A stretch of 64,000 bases of DNA. It comes from Methanoregula sp. (GTDB lineage: Archaea; Halobacteriota; Methanomicrobia; Methanomicrobiales; Methanospirillaceae). The stretch spans positions 62,001 to 126,000 of the forward strand of contig NZ_JAJRCG010000002.1 of NCBI RefSeq assembly GCF_028679125.1, written 5' to 3'. The position numbers and the translations under genes were made by a program. The notes beneath the pieces were generated by a model. It searched no databases. It saw only the letters and a list, made by a program, of their open reading frames with translations, and had not been told where the DNA came from. The number at the start of each line of letters is the position of its first letter. Positions within the stretch are counted from its first letter, which is position 1. This document shows positions 9,572 to 18,566 of the stretch, piece by piece.

Positions 9572-9674
9572 GTGTTGCCTTTGAGATCCATTACTCTCCT
9601 GATTGCCTATAAACCCCGCTCATTGATGCAGAAGATAAAAAAGAAAAAGGGAACCGGAAAACCCGGGTCCGGGT

Positions 9675-10271
9675 TCATTCCTTGTCTTTCACGTACTGGA
9701 TCCCGGCGGGTTCCTTGTAATCGGTCTTGATAACGATGGTATTGGATAACCGGTTGAACATCCTGAGCTTGGTTCCGGGCATCGCGAGCCAGCCGATGAG
9801 GCAGTCCAGCGGGAGGAGAAGGACGAATGCCTTGCCAAAACTTTCGAGCGCGGCGGACGTATACCGGATCTTTGTGCCGTCGCGGTTGACGACTTTTAAG
9901 TTCATCACCATCTTGCCGATAGACTGGCCTCTTCCCTGGAATCCTTCCATGATCGTCCAGTACGCGAAGAAGATCAGGCTCTGGAATCCGAATTCGAACG
10001 GCTCCCAGTACCGGAAATCGATATACAGGGGGATCTCCCACCCGGTCGAGGCAAAGATGCCGCGGACAATGTTGAGGAAGAGGATGACCATGCAGAAATC
10101 GATGATCCATGCCCAGAACCGTGTGGTCCACTTGGCAAGATACAGCGTCCGGCCCCGCTCATCCTTTACCGCGTCGGGTTCCGTTGATGCCACCGGGGCG
10201 GGGACTGGTGGTGTTACCAGGTCGCCTGCCTGCTCTGCAACAGGTCCTGGGACTGGTGATTCGTCAGCCAT
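9675..10271 (-). CDS. RDD family membrane protein
   Basis: A 198-residue membrane protein with a Pro/Ala-rich N-terminal tail (about 30 residues) and an RDD domain: LAKWTTRFWAWIIDFCMVILF with the arginine and aspartate of the first segment, a middle segment FGFQSLIFFAYWTIMEG, and GRGQSIGKMVMNLKVVNRDG, which is the conserved G-x-S-x-G-K-x6-V part. Function of RDD proteins is mostly unknown; some take part in transport. Same strand as the downstream membrane gene at 9002. Confidence 0.85.
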   Translation of the reverse strand: MADESPVPGPVAEQAGDLVTPPVPAPVASTEPDAVKDERGRTLYLAKWTTRFWAWIIDFCMVILFLNIVRGIFASTGWEIPLYIDFRYWEPFEFGFQSLIFFAYWTIMEGFQGRGQSIGKMVMNLKVVNRDGTKIRYTSAALESFGKAFVLLLPLDCLIGWLAMPGTKLRMFNRLSNTIVIKTDYKEPAGIQYVKDKE

Positions 10272-10497
10272 TTCGGTATATCTGTTGGCCGTTGGTATGA
10301 ATGAAGTTTACTCTTTATCGTATGAGCCCGGTTATGCCCGACGGCATTATGGCCTGAAGTCTGCGCCGGACAGCTGCCGGTTCTGCTCCCGTTTGCCGGA
10401 GTTCTGGATTCCGGGAACGCCCGATAAACTATTTCTCCTCGGCTCAATAACGTTAGAAACAGAAGCTATCAATGCGTGAGCGGAGTGAACACCTGAT

Positions 10498-11700
10498 ATG
10501 ACCGATCCCGTTATTACCGAACATACCGGATCCCGTCACGGGCCCGTTGTACGCTCTTACCAGTATGGTAACGGCGGAGTTCGTGTGCTTGATGCAAAAA
10601 AGGTTATCCGGCGGCAGTATCTCTTCGACCCCTCATCGGACATGATGACGGAATGCGACCCGGCTAATCCGGGCCGTATCCTCCGGCGATTTGTCTTTGA
10701 CAATTATGGCATGGTAGAGGAGGTCTTCGCATTCGGCCAGCCGCCCCGGACCTTCCGGTACGAGGATGGCGGGAACCGGATCGCCGTCCGGGAAGGCGGG
10801 GATTACGGCGCAGTCGGGAAACTCTTCACGTTTGAGGAGAACGGGGTATCGGAGACCGGCTGGGGTCGCAACGGCGAGATCGAACGGGTTTTTGTTTTTG
10901 AGAGGGGTAATGACACGATCACGGAGCGGGCCGGGGGGTGGTTCGGGGATGTGGAGCGGGTCATTGTCTTTGAGCGGATCAATGCCTCGGTCTTCCGCGA
11001 GCCCGAGTCATTTCTCCAGTTCCTGATGTTCACGGAATGGAGCGAGAGTGACCGCGAGGCACATATCAACGAGGAAGTGGCAAAGATCCGTGGCGGGAAA
11101 CCGGCATCTTCCGGCGGAAGCCCGTATGCGTATACCGGCAATCGTTCCGCGTCGCAGAATGCCGGCGGGCAGGCACCCCGCATGCCAGCCCGTGCGTCCC
11201 GGAATGATACGGATAACGGGAGCATTGATTTCATCCAGGATGCCGATGCACCGGCACAGGCTGCTCCAGCGGGCCCCATGTCAAGACGGAGTGCCAGTAT
11301 CCCTGTTGAGGAACGCCGGCAGCAGCGTGACCGTGACGTCCAGGACCGGTACACGAATGTGAGAAGCGCCGAGATCGATCTCCAGGATCGCTTCGAACGA
11401 GCCCGCAGCGGGCGGGGCGAGTTGTCGAAAGGGAAAAGCGTTGAGATCCCGATCCAGGAACGCTTTGAACACGCCCGGGGGGAACGTGAGCCCCTCTCCC
11501 GGGGTAAAAGTGTTGAGATCCCTCTTGAGGAACGGTTTGGCGAGGCACATGCCGACCGCGAACCACTCTCCCGGGGGAAGAGTGTCGAGATCCCGCTCGA
11601 AGAACGGTTTGAGAATGCCCGCAGCGATCGCAAGAAACTCTCCCAGGGCCGGAGCGCTGAGATCCCATACGATGAACGGCGGGGCGGCAGGGACCGGTAA
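10498..11700 (+). CDS. Repeat-rich protein of unknown function
   Basis: A 400-residue soluble protein made of two repeat regions. Residues about 30-165 hold five copies of a short beta-type unit ending in an h-F-x-F-[DE] core (RRFVFDNYG, EEVFAFGQ, GKLFTFEENG, ERVFVFERGN, ERVIVFERIN). A Ser/Ala/Gly-rich linker follows. Residues about 262-400 hold six copies of a charged unit near 23-25 residues with the core GKSVEIPLEERFE and REPLSR between copies. The later copies are more alike at DNA level than the earlier ones, pointing to recent expansion. No family is recognised. No signal peptide or membrane segment is visible. It stands alone between a divergent and a convergent gene. Confidence 0.75.
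   Translation: MTDPVITEHTGSRHGPVVRSYQYGNGGVRVLDAKKVIRRQYLFDPSSDMMTECDPANPGRILRRFVFDNYGMVEEVFAFGQPPRTFRYEDGGNRIAVREGGDYGAVGKLFTFEENGVSETGWGRNGEIERVFVFERGNDTITERAGGWFGDVERVIVFERINASVFREPESFLQFLMFTEWSESDREAHINEEVAKIRGGKPASSGGSPYAYTGNRSASQNAGGQAPRMPARASRNDTDNGSIDFIQDADAPAQAAPAGPMSRRSASIPVEERRQQRDRDVQDRYTNVRSAEIDLQDRFERARSGRGELSKGKSVEIPIQERFEHARGEREPLSRGKSVEIPLEERFGEAHADREPLSRGKSVEIPLEERFENARSDRKKLSQGRSAEIPYDERRGGRDR
11281..11697 (+). repeat. Tandem coding repeat, unit about 69-75 bp
   Basis: About six tandem units inside the 3' third of the preceding gene, each encoding a version of RGKSVEIPLEERFE plus a linker with REPLS or similar. Adjacent units around 11460-11620 share long identical DNA stretches. 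Confidence 0.8.
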
Positions 11701-11711
11701 AAAAGGGGAGA

Positions 11712-11897
11712 TTATTCGTCACAGCGGAGTCTTCCGCCCTTGGCGATATCCTCGAGTTCCTTTTCTTCAAAAAAGATCGTGACGAGCTCTTTTTTGAAGC
11801 CGGCTACGCTGACCAGCGTCTCGGTAAATTCCTTTGCGATCCGGCGTTTCTGTTCGGTCGAGAGGCCTTTTTTGCTTTTCAGGATAATGACGGGCAT
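11712..11897 (-). CDS. 4-oxalocrotonate tautomerase-like protein
   Basis: A 61-residue small tautomerase-like protein. It begins MPVIILKSKKGLSTEQKRRIA, so the catalytic proline would be residue 1 after methionine removal, as in the 4-OT/tautomerase family. A matching helix (EFTETLVSVAGFKKELVTI) and strand (FFEEKELEDIAKGGRL) follow. The frame is open for 60 more codons upstream but only from the MPV start does it look like the family. Its substrate is unknown. Convergent with the repeat protein gene, 11 bases apart. Confidence 0.85.
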   Translation of the reverse strand: MPVIILKSKKGLSTEQKRRIAKEFTETLVSVAGFKKELVTIFFEEKELEDIAKGGRLRCDE

Positions 11898-12984
11898 GGT
11901 AATACCTTGTCCGGATATTGGGCCGGATGCAGGTAACGACTTTGCGGTTCTTGTGGTCCCGTGCACTACCCTTTCTAATCCGTGCTTTCCGGAAACACGA
12001 CAGGTATCTTTCAGCAAAAAAATCCTGAGACCCTTCTCCTCAAAAAATATTTTCCGGTTTTCGTTTTGCAAATCCAAAATTATTTTCTCATTCTCTTTCG
12101 CGTAAGAAAATTTACGGCACGATCACGAATGGTCCGGAAAATCTTTTGCGCATGAACAAGTCCGGTGCCAGATGTGAAATGCATAATCGTACGCCGGTCG
12201 TGGGGGTTCAGAAAACCCCGGTTACCGGTGACCGGAGACCATGGATCCCGGAGATGCCTGATGGGGTTTCATGGACAGGATGTACCTCGGATCGTGTCTC
12301 CGTCGGAGAACACCGTGGCCCGGAGTCGTACAGGACATACCCTTTACACATGATCACTCTCCTTCGGAGAACCCCGGGAAGTATGGCTGCCGGCCCCTAC
12401 GGACCGACATAGTTTTGTGAAAAACGACACTATTGTTTTACGAAACGCTGATTTTGTGCTCTGATTGGGGGAAATCCCTATAAACCGTGCCCGAAAAAGC
12501 AGTAAACAGCAGAGTTACAGCGGCCGATAGGTTTAAGATCGCTCCAGGAGGGTGGAAAATGAAAAGAACCCCTGTTTTCCGGATCGGGTTTACGTCGGAG
12601 AGGCGCCGGGCCACGTCGGAGGAAAAAGGAGTTTTTGTGCTGATGGGGCGGTGCATGGGGGATGGCGGTGCCGGGTGGTATGCGAACAGGGCCCGGCGCC
12701 GGCATTTTTTTATTCGTGGCCGTGATGATCGGAAAAATTTCCGGTGCGATCATTGTTGGCCCGGATTTTTTCTCTCTGATCTGATCGTTGGATCTGTCTC
12801 GCAGCTTCCGGGTCGGACGCGTGTTGTGGGGCCGGACCTTTTTATGGACCGAGCCTTACCGCAAACCCGGACCTGATGATTCCTGTTTTCCGGAATCCAG
12901 GACTCTTCATCTTCAGTACCTGGTGACAGGATTGCTCTGAACCCCCATTGATCGTTTCTTTCCAGACGTACACCTGGCCCAATA
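11898..12984. other. Gene-poor stretch with one degenerate repeat copy
   Basis: No open frame here has convincing codon use or family similarity; the frames at 12146-12412 and 12487-12876 are rich in Arg and Pro and look random. The only structure noticed is a degenerate copy of the island repeat at about 12640-12775 (listed separately). Confidence 0.5.
12640..12775 (+). repeat. Degenerate copy of the dispersed repeat (middle part)
   Basis: Shares TGCGAACAGGGCCCGG exactly (12681-12696) with the long repeat copy at 24558-24573, and is followed in the same order by a GGAAAAATTTCCGG-type palindrome and a GGCCCGGATTTTTT stretch. It lies 8 kb outside the main island, so the family is not confined to it. 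Confidence 0.5.
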
Positions 12985-13743
12985 TCATTTTTTGCGGGGA
13001 TTTTCAGCAGATCGTTTCTTTTTTGGAGACTCGATCGTCACCGGGTCCATGCAGAAAAAGAGCGACGCAAACGGGTTTAACCCACCGTCATACCGGAAGA
13101 GCTGGGGTTTCTCACCGGTCGAGATCGCCGGCGTGATGAACCGGAAGAATTCCTTCGAGAACTGCTCGTAACTGAACCCCTCCGCCTCGATCACCTGTTT
13201 CCACTTGTCTTCCATGGACAGGATGCCCATGAAGGATATCATCAGGTACATCGAGATCAGGAACGGGTCGAGATCGGCCCGGATCGTGCCATCATCGATG
13301 CCCTCCTGGACAGCATCCCGCAGGATCATCCGGCACGTGCCATACCCTTTTCCGATCTCTGCCGTGCACGGGTTCTCTTTGGAAAAACGTTCCGTCCCGT
13401 AAAAGTGGATCAGTCGCTGGTAATCCGGGTGTTCCTGCGAAAACCGGTAATATGCCTGGCCCAGCAGGGCTACCTTGACAACGCCCGGGACCTGTGTCTC
13501 CATACATTCCATGTATTTTTTCTGCAGGATCCAGATGCCCCGGAGCACAATAGCCGCGAAAAGTGTTTCCTTATTTTTAAAATAGAGATAGAGGGTGGCC
13601 TTGTTCAGCTCGACCTCGCAGGCGATCTCATCCATGGAAACATCCTCGTACCCCCGGGAGAAAAAGAGCCGTTCGGCTGCATCGAGGATCTCTTTCTTCC
13701 GCTGCTCCTTTTCCCGTATTTTTCTTTCAGAGATTCCCATCAT
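12985..13743 (-). CDS. TetR-family transcriptional regulator
   Basis: A 252-residue repressor. The N-terminal DNA-binding domain is typical: KKEILDAAERLFFSRGYEDV, then MDEIACEVELNKATLYLYFK near residue 40-58. The rest is the helical ligand-binding domain; the ligand is unknown. A second ATG one codon after the first is equally possible. It is the last gene of a minus-strand cluster (methyltransferase, EFR1, amidohydrolase, ICMT). A TAACC-N3-GTTTA site lies 11 bases upstream of its start and a better palindrome of the same kind lies before the ICMT gene, so it probably controls itself and the cluster. Confidence 0.9.
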   Translation of the reverse strand: MMGISERKIREKEQRKKEILDAAERLFFSRGYEDVSMDEIACEVELNKATLYLYFKNKETLFAAIVLRGIWILQKKYMECMETQVPGVVKVALLGQAYYRFSQEHPDYQRLIHFYGTERFSKENPCTAEIGKGYGTCRMILRDAVQEGIDDGTIRADLDPFLISMYLMISFMGILSMEDKWKQVIEAEGFSYEQFSKEFFRFITPAISTGEKPQLFRYDGGLNPFASLFFCMDPVTIESPKKKRSAENPRKK

Positions 13744-13753
13744 GCCCTCCTGC

Positions 13754-13766
13754 TAACCTCTGTTTA
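13754..13766. promoter_or_regulatory. Candidate TetR operator upstream of tetR
   Basis: TAACCTCTGTTTA matches 11 of 13 bases of the palindrome TAACCTTTGGTTA at 18101-18113. It lies 11 bases upstream of the regulator's ATG. Binding is inferred. Confidence 0.45.
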
Positions 13767-13789
13767 TACTATAACCGGGAGTTGAACAA

Positions 13790-14746
13790 TTAAAGGATTT
13801 GGCCGGCACAGCCCGGTTTTCTCTCGTATGTTTCCGCATGGCAGAACCTGAGCAGCCCCGTTGTCTCCATCCCCCTGGCATTTTCCGGGAACAGCTCGCG
13901 GAGATATTCCCGGTTCGAGACGTTTCTGATGATCCGGTACCCGAACTCTGAAAGGAATGCCTCGGCCCCTTCCTTTGGCATCCCGAACAGGAACGGTTCC
14001 CCAACTGCTGCAACGTGGCGCCGGATATTCTGTGCGATCGCGGAAGGATGGATCCCGTCCACTACGGACTGGTCGAGGTAATCGAACAAGATACTGCTTC
14101 CGGGCTCTGCCTTGCATGCGTTCTCCCAAAGCAGGTCCCGGACCCGAGGCGGGGGGAGGTAGTAGAGGAGCCCTTCCATGATAACCACCGCCCTTTGCGT
14201 GCGATCAAATCCGGCACCAATAAGAGCGGTAAAAATGCTGCTGGTCGAAAGATCGAGCGGGAGATATGTGACATGGGAGGGCAGCGAACCGAAGATCTGT
14301 ACAACCATTGCCTTTTTTACGTCCTGGAGTTCCGCCCGATCGATTTCAAAAACCCGGGCCTGCCGGATCCCTTCGATGCGGTACGCCCGCGAGTCGTAAC
14401 CGGCTCCGAGGATGATAACCTGCCGGATTCCCCCTGCAATCTCTTTTCTGACAGTATCGTCAAAGAATCGGACCCGCGATGCAATCGAGTTCCGCTGCCC
14501 GGGAAATTCCTGGTCGTAGGCAGCCCGGTCCGCTTCCCGTTGCTCAGGTGGTATGTCCCTGAAATGTGCGAGGATTTCCGGCCGGATAAACCGGACCGCG
14601 TACGGATCATAACAGATCCGCTCATCCTTGGGCTTTGCGGATTCTGTTGCCCGGATCAGGGCCACGCCTTCGGCGGTCACGCTGCCGGCACTGCGCTTTT
14701 TTATGGACGATTCGTAATACTCCATGGTTTTATCTGGTTGCTTCAT
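13790..14746 (-). CDS. Class I SAM-dependent methyltransferase (LCM/PPM-type)
   Basis: A 318-residue methyltransferase of the leucine-carboxyl-methyltransferase-like group. Features: ALIRATESAKPKDERICYDPYA near the N-terminus, the SAM-binding loop VIILGAGYDSRAYRI near residue 103, and RAVVIMEGLLYYLPPPRVRDLL with the acidic E motif. The frame extends 16 codons upstream, but MKQPDKTMEYYESSI at 14746 looks like a natural start. The methyl acceptor is unknown; this family is common beside polyketide-type and natural-product genes. Same strand and close to EFR1 (90 bases) and tetR (46 bases). Confidence 0.88.
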   Translation of the reverse strand: MKQPDKTMEYYESSIKKRSAGSVTAEGVALIRATESAKPKDERICYDPYAVRFIRPEILAHFRDIPPEQREADRAAYDQEFPGQRNSIASRVRFFDDTVRKEIAGGIRQVIILGAGYDSRAYRIEGIRQARVFEIDRAELQDVKKAMVVQIFGSLPSHVTYLPLDLSTSSIFTALIGAGFDRTQRAVVIMEGLLYYLPPPRVRDLLWENACKAEPGSSILFDYLDQSVVDGIHPSAIAQNIRRHVAAVGEPFLFGMPKEGAEAFLSEFGYRIIRNVSNREYLRELFPENARGMETTGLLRFCHAETYERKPGCAGQIL

Positions 14747-14836
14747 TGCATATTCCTTATATCCGTTGATGATTGTTCCACAGGATACCGACAATGCCGA
14801 TGATTTTCTGGAAATGCACCCCCTCTTTGCACTTCA

Positions 14837-15637
14837 TTACAAAAAGAATACCGGCTCCTTTCGCTCTTTATACAGGGTACTCAGACGCACTGCGGCATCC
14901 CTGACCAGGCCGGGTTTCATGGTTCTCGCATGGTGGGGACAGTGCCTGATGCAGGCACAACAGGTAATGCATGTTTCCGTGTCGATTGCCCTGCTGTTTT
15001 CCGGATCGATGGCTCCGACTGGACACCCTTCTGCGCAAATCCCACATTGCACGCACTCATTACCCACCGCAATAAAATCAACCGTCCACAGTTTCGAGTC
15101 ACCCCGGTAGGGATGGCAGCCGGGTATTGTTACATCAGGGATCTTGTCGGATGATGAAACGGACCGGAGTTTTTCCTGAATTTTTTGCCCGAACAATTCT
15201 GCGTGTTCCAGATCCCTTGCATCCGGACGGCCTTCGGCTGTGGGTGTCTCAGCGTTCGAGAAGGAGTGTTCCCCGATATATGCTGCACCGGCGATCGGTT
15301 TACATCCACACGATTTCAAAATATCTTTCAGCTCGAGCAGGGCATCGTCAAACATCCGATTGCCATACACGACAACGCAGACTGCAGGTGTATTATGCGC
15401 GTGTATCGCCTGCAGCCATTCCATCAAAAGTGCCGGCACTCTTCCCATATACACGGGCACTGCAACAACAAGCAGGTCACGTTCCGATGCCTGTAATGGC
15501 TGCTTTCTCGCATCGGGCCGGGTGATATCGATACATTCCCCATTGCTGTGATTGATTCCGCGTGCAATCCCCTGAACAACTGCTTTTGTTGTTCCCGTTG
15601 GTGAAAAATAAACGAGTTTCAGTGACTGAATTTTCAT
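14837..15637 (-). CDS. EFR1-type flavodoxin-ferredoxin fusion
   Basis: A 266-residue electron-transfer protein. The N-terminal half is a flavodoxin-like domain with the FMN phosphate loop YFSPTGTTKAVV near residue 10 and VAVPVYMGRVPALLMEWL near residue 58. The C-terminal part holds two 4Fe-4S clusters: CVQCGICAEGCP near residue 195 and CITCCACIRHCP near residue 222. Proteins of this EFR1 architecture are widespread in anaerobes; partners are not known. It lies in the TetR-headed cluster and would act in the cytosol. Confidence 0.92.
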   Translation of the reverse strand: MKIQSLKLVYFSPTGTTKAVVQGIARGINHSNGECIDITRPDARKQPLQASERDLLVVAVPVYMGRVPALLMEWLQAIHAHNTPAVCVVVYGNRMFDDALLELKDILKSCGCKPIAGAAYIGEHSFSNAETPTAEGRPDARDLEHAELFGQKIQEKLRSVSSSDKIPDVTIPGCHPYRGDSKLWTVDFIAVGNECVQCGICAEGCPVGAIDPENSRAIDTETCITCCACIRHCPHHARTMKPGLVRDAAVRLSTLYKERKEPVFFL

Positions 15638-15736
15638 CGGCTTTTCTCCTTGGATCTCTAGATTTTATACCGGTTATAATCGTAATTCAATTCTCTGTTG
15701 ACGGTTCATGCCGGGCCCTGCCTGCACGGTACGGTT

Positions 15737-17323
15737 TCAGGCCCGGTAGACCTGCTTGCCGTTCCGCCATGTTTCAGCCACCCGGGGCGGATGAGCCGGA
15801 TCGAGTTCTCCTTCAAGGATCACAAGATCGGCAACGAGCCCTTCTTTGAGCATGCCCCGTTCGTTCTCCTGCCCGCCGGCCCAGGCCCCGCCTGCCGTGT
15901 ATATCCGGAGCCACTCTTCAAACGGGAGAACCTGTTCGGGGAAGATGGTTCTGCCATCACCGGCGCTCATGGTCGCGCCCATCACCGAGCATTTGATCGG
16001 ATCACGGGCATCCATGAATCCGCCCGGATCATCGCTGCTCGCTGAAACCACAACGCCGGCACGGGAAAGGTCTCCGTAGGCAAACCATTTCGCTTCTTCA
16101 ACCGGGGCACGCTTCATCTTCTCCCCCCGTATGAGAAACTGGGGCTGGATCGAGACACACCCTTTCAGGTCTGCAAGCCGCTGGATCTGGCTGTCTGACA
16201 GGAGGGTGACGTGTTCAAGCCGGGGCCGGAGGATTACGCCAGCGGGAACTCCTTTCGCTGCCTGTTCATAGGCATCGAGTACGGCATCCGTTGTCACGTT
16301 CCCGAACGAGTGGACACAGGTCTGGAACCCGAGCCGGGTTGCCGTGCATAATGCATCGGTGAAATCATCCCGGTAGTTCCCGCTGCGGAATACCTGGCCC
16401 CGCATCTTCATGGCAAACGCGACGGTCTCTGCGGTTGCACCATCCGCAAAGAGTTTCACCGGGCCGGTACGGAGCTGCTCGTCACCCGTGCCGGTCACCG
16501 GACCGGAGAGTCGTGCCCCGACATCGTTGTCGAGCACGCTGCTGCCGTGCGGCATCATCAGGATCGAGACGGGCAGCCTCCCCTCAGCAGAGAGAAGGTG
16601 GTACGCGGCCTCTGCTGACGGGGTGACACCGGGGTCTTGGATCGCAGTGATCCCCAGCGGCAGCAGTTCCCGTGCCCGGGCCTCGATGAGATCGGCATGT
16701 CGCCTTGTATCTACTGCCATGATCTCTTTGAAGACCGGGGCCTGGGCCTGCTCGATCAGGATGCCGTTGGGAACTCCCTCCGGGTTGCGCCGGATGATCC
16801 CGCAGCGGGGGTCCGGTGTTGACGGCCCGATGCCGAGGTGGTCCAGTGCCCGAGTGTTTACCACGCTCTTGTGGAACGTGGTCTGGATGAGGACTACCGG
16901 GCGATCCGGGTAGCGGACGTCGAGGTCTTCTCGTGTGAGGTCAATACCATCGGTCTGCGCATCATACCAGCCAAACCCGACAAGCCAGCCAGTGCCGGGA
17001 TTTTTTTTCGCGTGCTCATCCAGTGCTGCAAAGACTGCATCCTGTGTTGTGAGGGCGATGAGGTTTGCCCATTCCGGGAAGAAGCAGGCAAAGGAGGAGA
17101 GGTGGTTATGGGAATCGATGAACGCCGGGATCAAGGTCCGGTCTGCAAGGTCATGTACTTTAATTCCCGGAAAATCCCGGAGGAGGGACTCCTCCCCCGC
17201 CCCGACGATTCTGCCCCCCTGGATGACATCCGTCTTTGCGGTTGGTTTTTCGGGGTCCATGGTCAGGATTTTTCCGTTCGTGAATGCGATTGCCGGTTCT
17301 GTTGTATGGTTTTTTGTTGTCAT
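15737..17323 (-). CDS. Amidohydrolase family protein (YtcJ-like)
   Basis: A 528-residue metal-dependent hydrolase. After the N-terminal beta-sandwich (AFTNGKILTMDPEKPTAKT) comes LIPAFIDSHNHLSSFACFF with the HxH metal ligands near residue 75, later CVHSFGNVTTDAVLDAYE and LEHVTLLSDSQIQRLADL, and VVVSASSDDPGG with the catalytic aspartate. This is the YtcJ/NfdA-type arrangement; the substrate is unknown. The frame is open 100 codons further upstream but this stretch overlaps the ICMT gene and is of random composition, so the ATG at 17323 is chosen. It begins 28 bases after the ICMT gene, so they are cotranscribed. Confidence 0.88.
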   Translation of the reverse strand: MTTKNHTTEPAIAFTNGKILTMDPEKPTAKTDVIQGGRIVGAGEESLLRDFPGIKVHDLADRTLIPAFIDSHNHLSSFACFFPEWANLIALTTQDAVFAALDEHAKKNPGTGWLVGFGWYDAQTDGIDLTREDLDVRYPDRPVVLIQTTFHKSVVNTRALDHLGIGPSTPDPRCGIIRRNPEGVPNGILIEQAQAPVFKEIMAVDTRRHADLIEARARELLPLGITAIQDPGVTPSAEAAYHLLSAEGRLPVSILMMPHGSSVLDNDVGARLSGPVTGTGDEQLRTGPVKLFADGATAETVAFAMKMRGQVFRSGNYRDDFTDALCTATRLGFQTCVHSFGNVTTDAVLDAYEQAAKGVPAGVILRPRLEHVTLLSDSQIQRLADLKGCVSIQPQFLIRGEKMKRAPVEEAKWFAYGDLSRAGVVVSASSDDPGGFMDARDPIKCSVMGATMSAGDGRTIFPEQVLPFEEWLRIYTAGGAWAGGQENERGMLKEGLVADLVILEGELDPAHPPRVAETWRNGKQVYRA

Positions 17324-17351
17324 GGTTATGCTCCTGTTTTGGATCCTCATC

Positions 17352-18080
17352 TTACCAGATCCCGGGCACCAGCCGGTACCGGACCTGCCGGGTGAATTCC
17401 CGGTATCCGGGGAGTTCTGCCTGGAGTGTTGCATCCTCCCGGGAGGTGCGGATGACGATGATCCCGGCCGTGATGATGGCAGGAATGATCGCGAGGATTG
17501 ATCCCAGGATGACCGGCTGGGCAAGCACGATGATGAAAAAACCGGCATACCCGGGGTGCCGGACGAACCGGTACGGTCCACCGGTAATAACCGTGTGCCC
17601 CTTCTCCTCCTGGACCCGGACAACGAGCGAGAAGAAGCGGTTGGTGATCATTGCCCAGGAGAAGAGGCAGTACCCGAGGATGAACAGGACAAATGCCCCG
17701 GCCTGAACCGGTAACGTGATCTGATCAGTCCAGCCAAACCGGAAATCGAGACCGGCAACAAGGAATGGCAGAAGCCCGACAAGGTTCAGGAGCCGGACCA
17801 GCTGCGCATCCCAGTCTTTTGCCCCTGCCTGCTTTTTAGTACGCTCCATAACGAGATCCGTACTGCAGGTAAGGGAGACTACAACTACTGCTATAAAGAC
17901 CGGAAGGAGAATCAGCCATGCAGCAGGCCAGAAAATTGTTCCTGCGGAAATGAAGAGGACGGCGCCCATGATGATTATGGGGAAAAGTCCAAAGAGGATC
18001 CCCCGGAGCCGGAGCTGGCGTTCATGGGGGATATCCAGCGGTTCCGGGGTTCTGCCTGAATCAGGATGTATAAACGTCAT
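17352..18080 (-). CDS. Isoprenylcysteine methyltransferase-like membrane protein
   Basis: A 242-residue integral membrane methyltransferase of the ICMT/phospholipid-methyltransferase type. About five hydrophobic segments are visible, for instance GILFGLFPIIIMGAVLFISA and LILLPVFIAVVVVSL. The SAM-binding motif is GGPYRFVRHPGYAGFFI near residue 165, then REDATLQAELPGYREFTRQV near the C-terminus. The natural acceptor in archaea is not established. It is the first gene of the minus-strand cluster and has two palindromes around its promoter. Confidence 0.88.
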   Translation of the reverse strand: MTFIHPDSGRTPEPLDIPHERQLRLRGILFGLFPIIIMGAVLFISAGTIFWPAAWLILLPVFIAVVVVSLTCSTDLVMERTKKQAGAKDWDAQLVRLLNLVGLLPFLVAGLDFRFGWTDQITLPVQAGAFVLFILGYCLFSWAMITNRFFSLVVRVQEEKGHTVITGGPYRFVRHPGYAGFFIIVLAQPVILGSILAIIPAIITAGIIVIRTSREDATLQAELPGYREFTRQVRYRLVPGIW

Positions 18081-18100
18081 TTTTTCTCACAACTCAGTAC

Positions 18101-18113
18101 TAACCTTTGGTTA
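18101..18113. promoter_or_regulatory. Candidate TetR operator 1, ICMT promoter
   Basis: TAACCTTTGGTTA, a perfect inverted repeat (5-base arms, TTT spacer), located between the TATA-like TTATAAT (about 18114-18120, read on the minus strand) and the ICMT start at 18080. A repressor here would stop transcription initiation. Confidence 0.6.
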
Positions 18114-18127
18114 AATTATAACTATCG

Positions 18128-18140
18128 GTTACTTTGTAAC
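18128..18140. promoter_or_regulatory. Candidate TetR operator 2, ICMT promoter
   Basis: GTTACTTTGTAAC, again a perfect inverted repeat with 5-base arms and a TTT spacer, centred 27 bp from operator 1 and just upstream of the TATA-like element. The arms differ in base order from operator 1, so it may be the same protein with relaxed recognition or another factor. Confidence 0.5.
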
Positions 18141-18566
18141 TAAAAGTATCAATGAAGAAAGAGCCATAAAAGTAAGACAGATACTCTGTTAGTGCATTGC
18201 CAAAACGGTAATCAGAACCTGAAAGAAATGAAACAGTAATACTCTGTTAATCCCCGATTGATTGAACCTGAAATTTATTCTGGAAATCATACCAGACCTC
18301 CTGAAACCGGAGGGGTATTTTGGCCTGACCTGTTTCAACCGGAACGGTGGTGCAGATATTTCAGATTATGCTGTGTCCAGGAATGGTTCCCTGCACGGAG
18401 GAAGGGGATATTCTGATTAAAAACTCAGATCGGTTCTGGAAGATTACTTCGATATCGTTGAATTCAGGAAAATGAAGTAGCCTCCAGGTTTTTTCCCGGA
18501 GGCAGTCTCGCTTCACCGTGATTACTCGTGGTTAAAGGATAACCCCGGATCGTATACAACTAAACG
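18141..18566. other. Intergenic stretch without visible gene
   Basis: AT-richer than its surroundings; no open frame with coding character. Apart from the palindromes beside the ICMT promoter nothing was recognised. Confidence 0.5.

Noticed and set aside
12487-12876. 129-codon plus-strand frame
   Set aside because: Arg/Gly/Pro-rich, overlaps a degenerate repeat copy and shows no family similarity or ribosome site.
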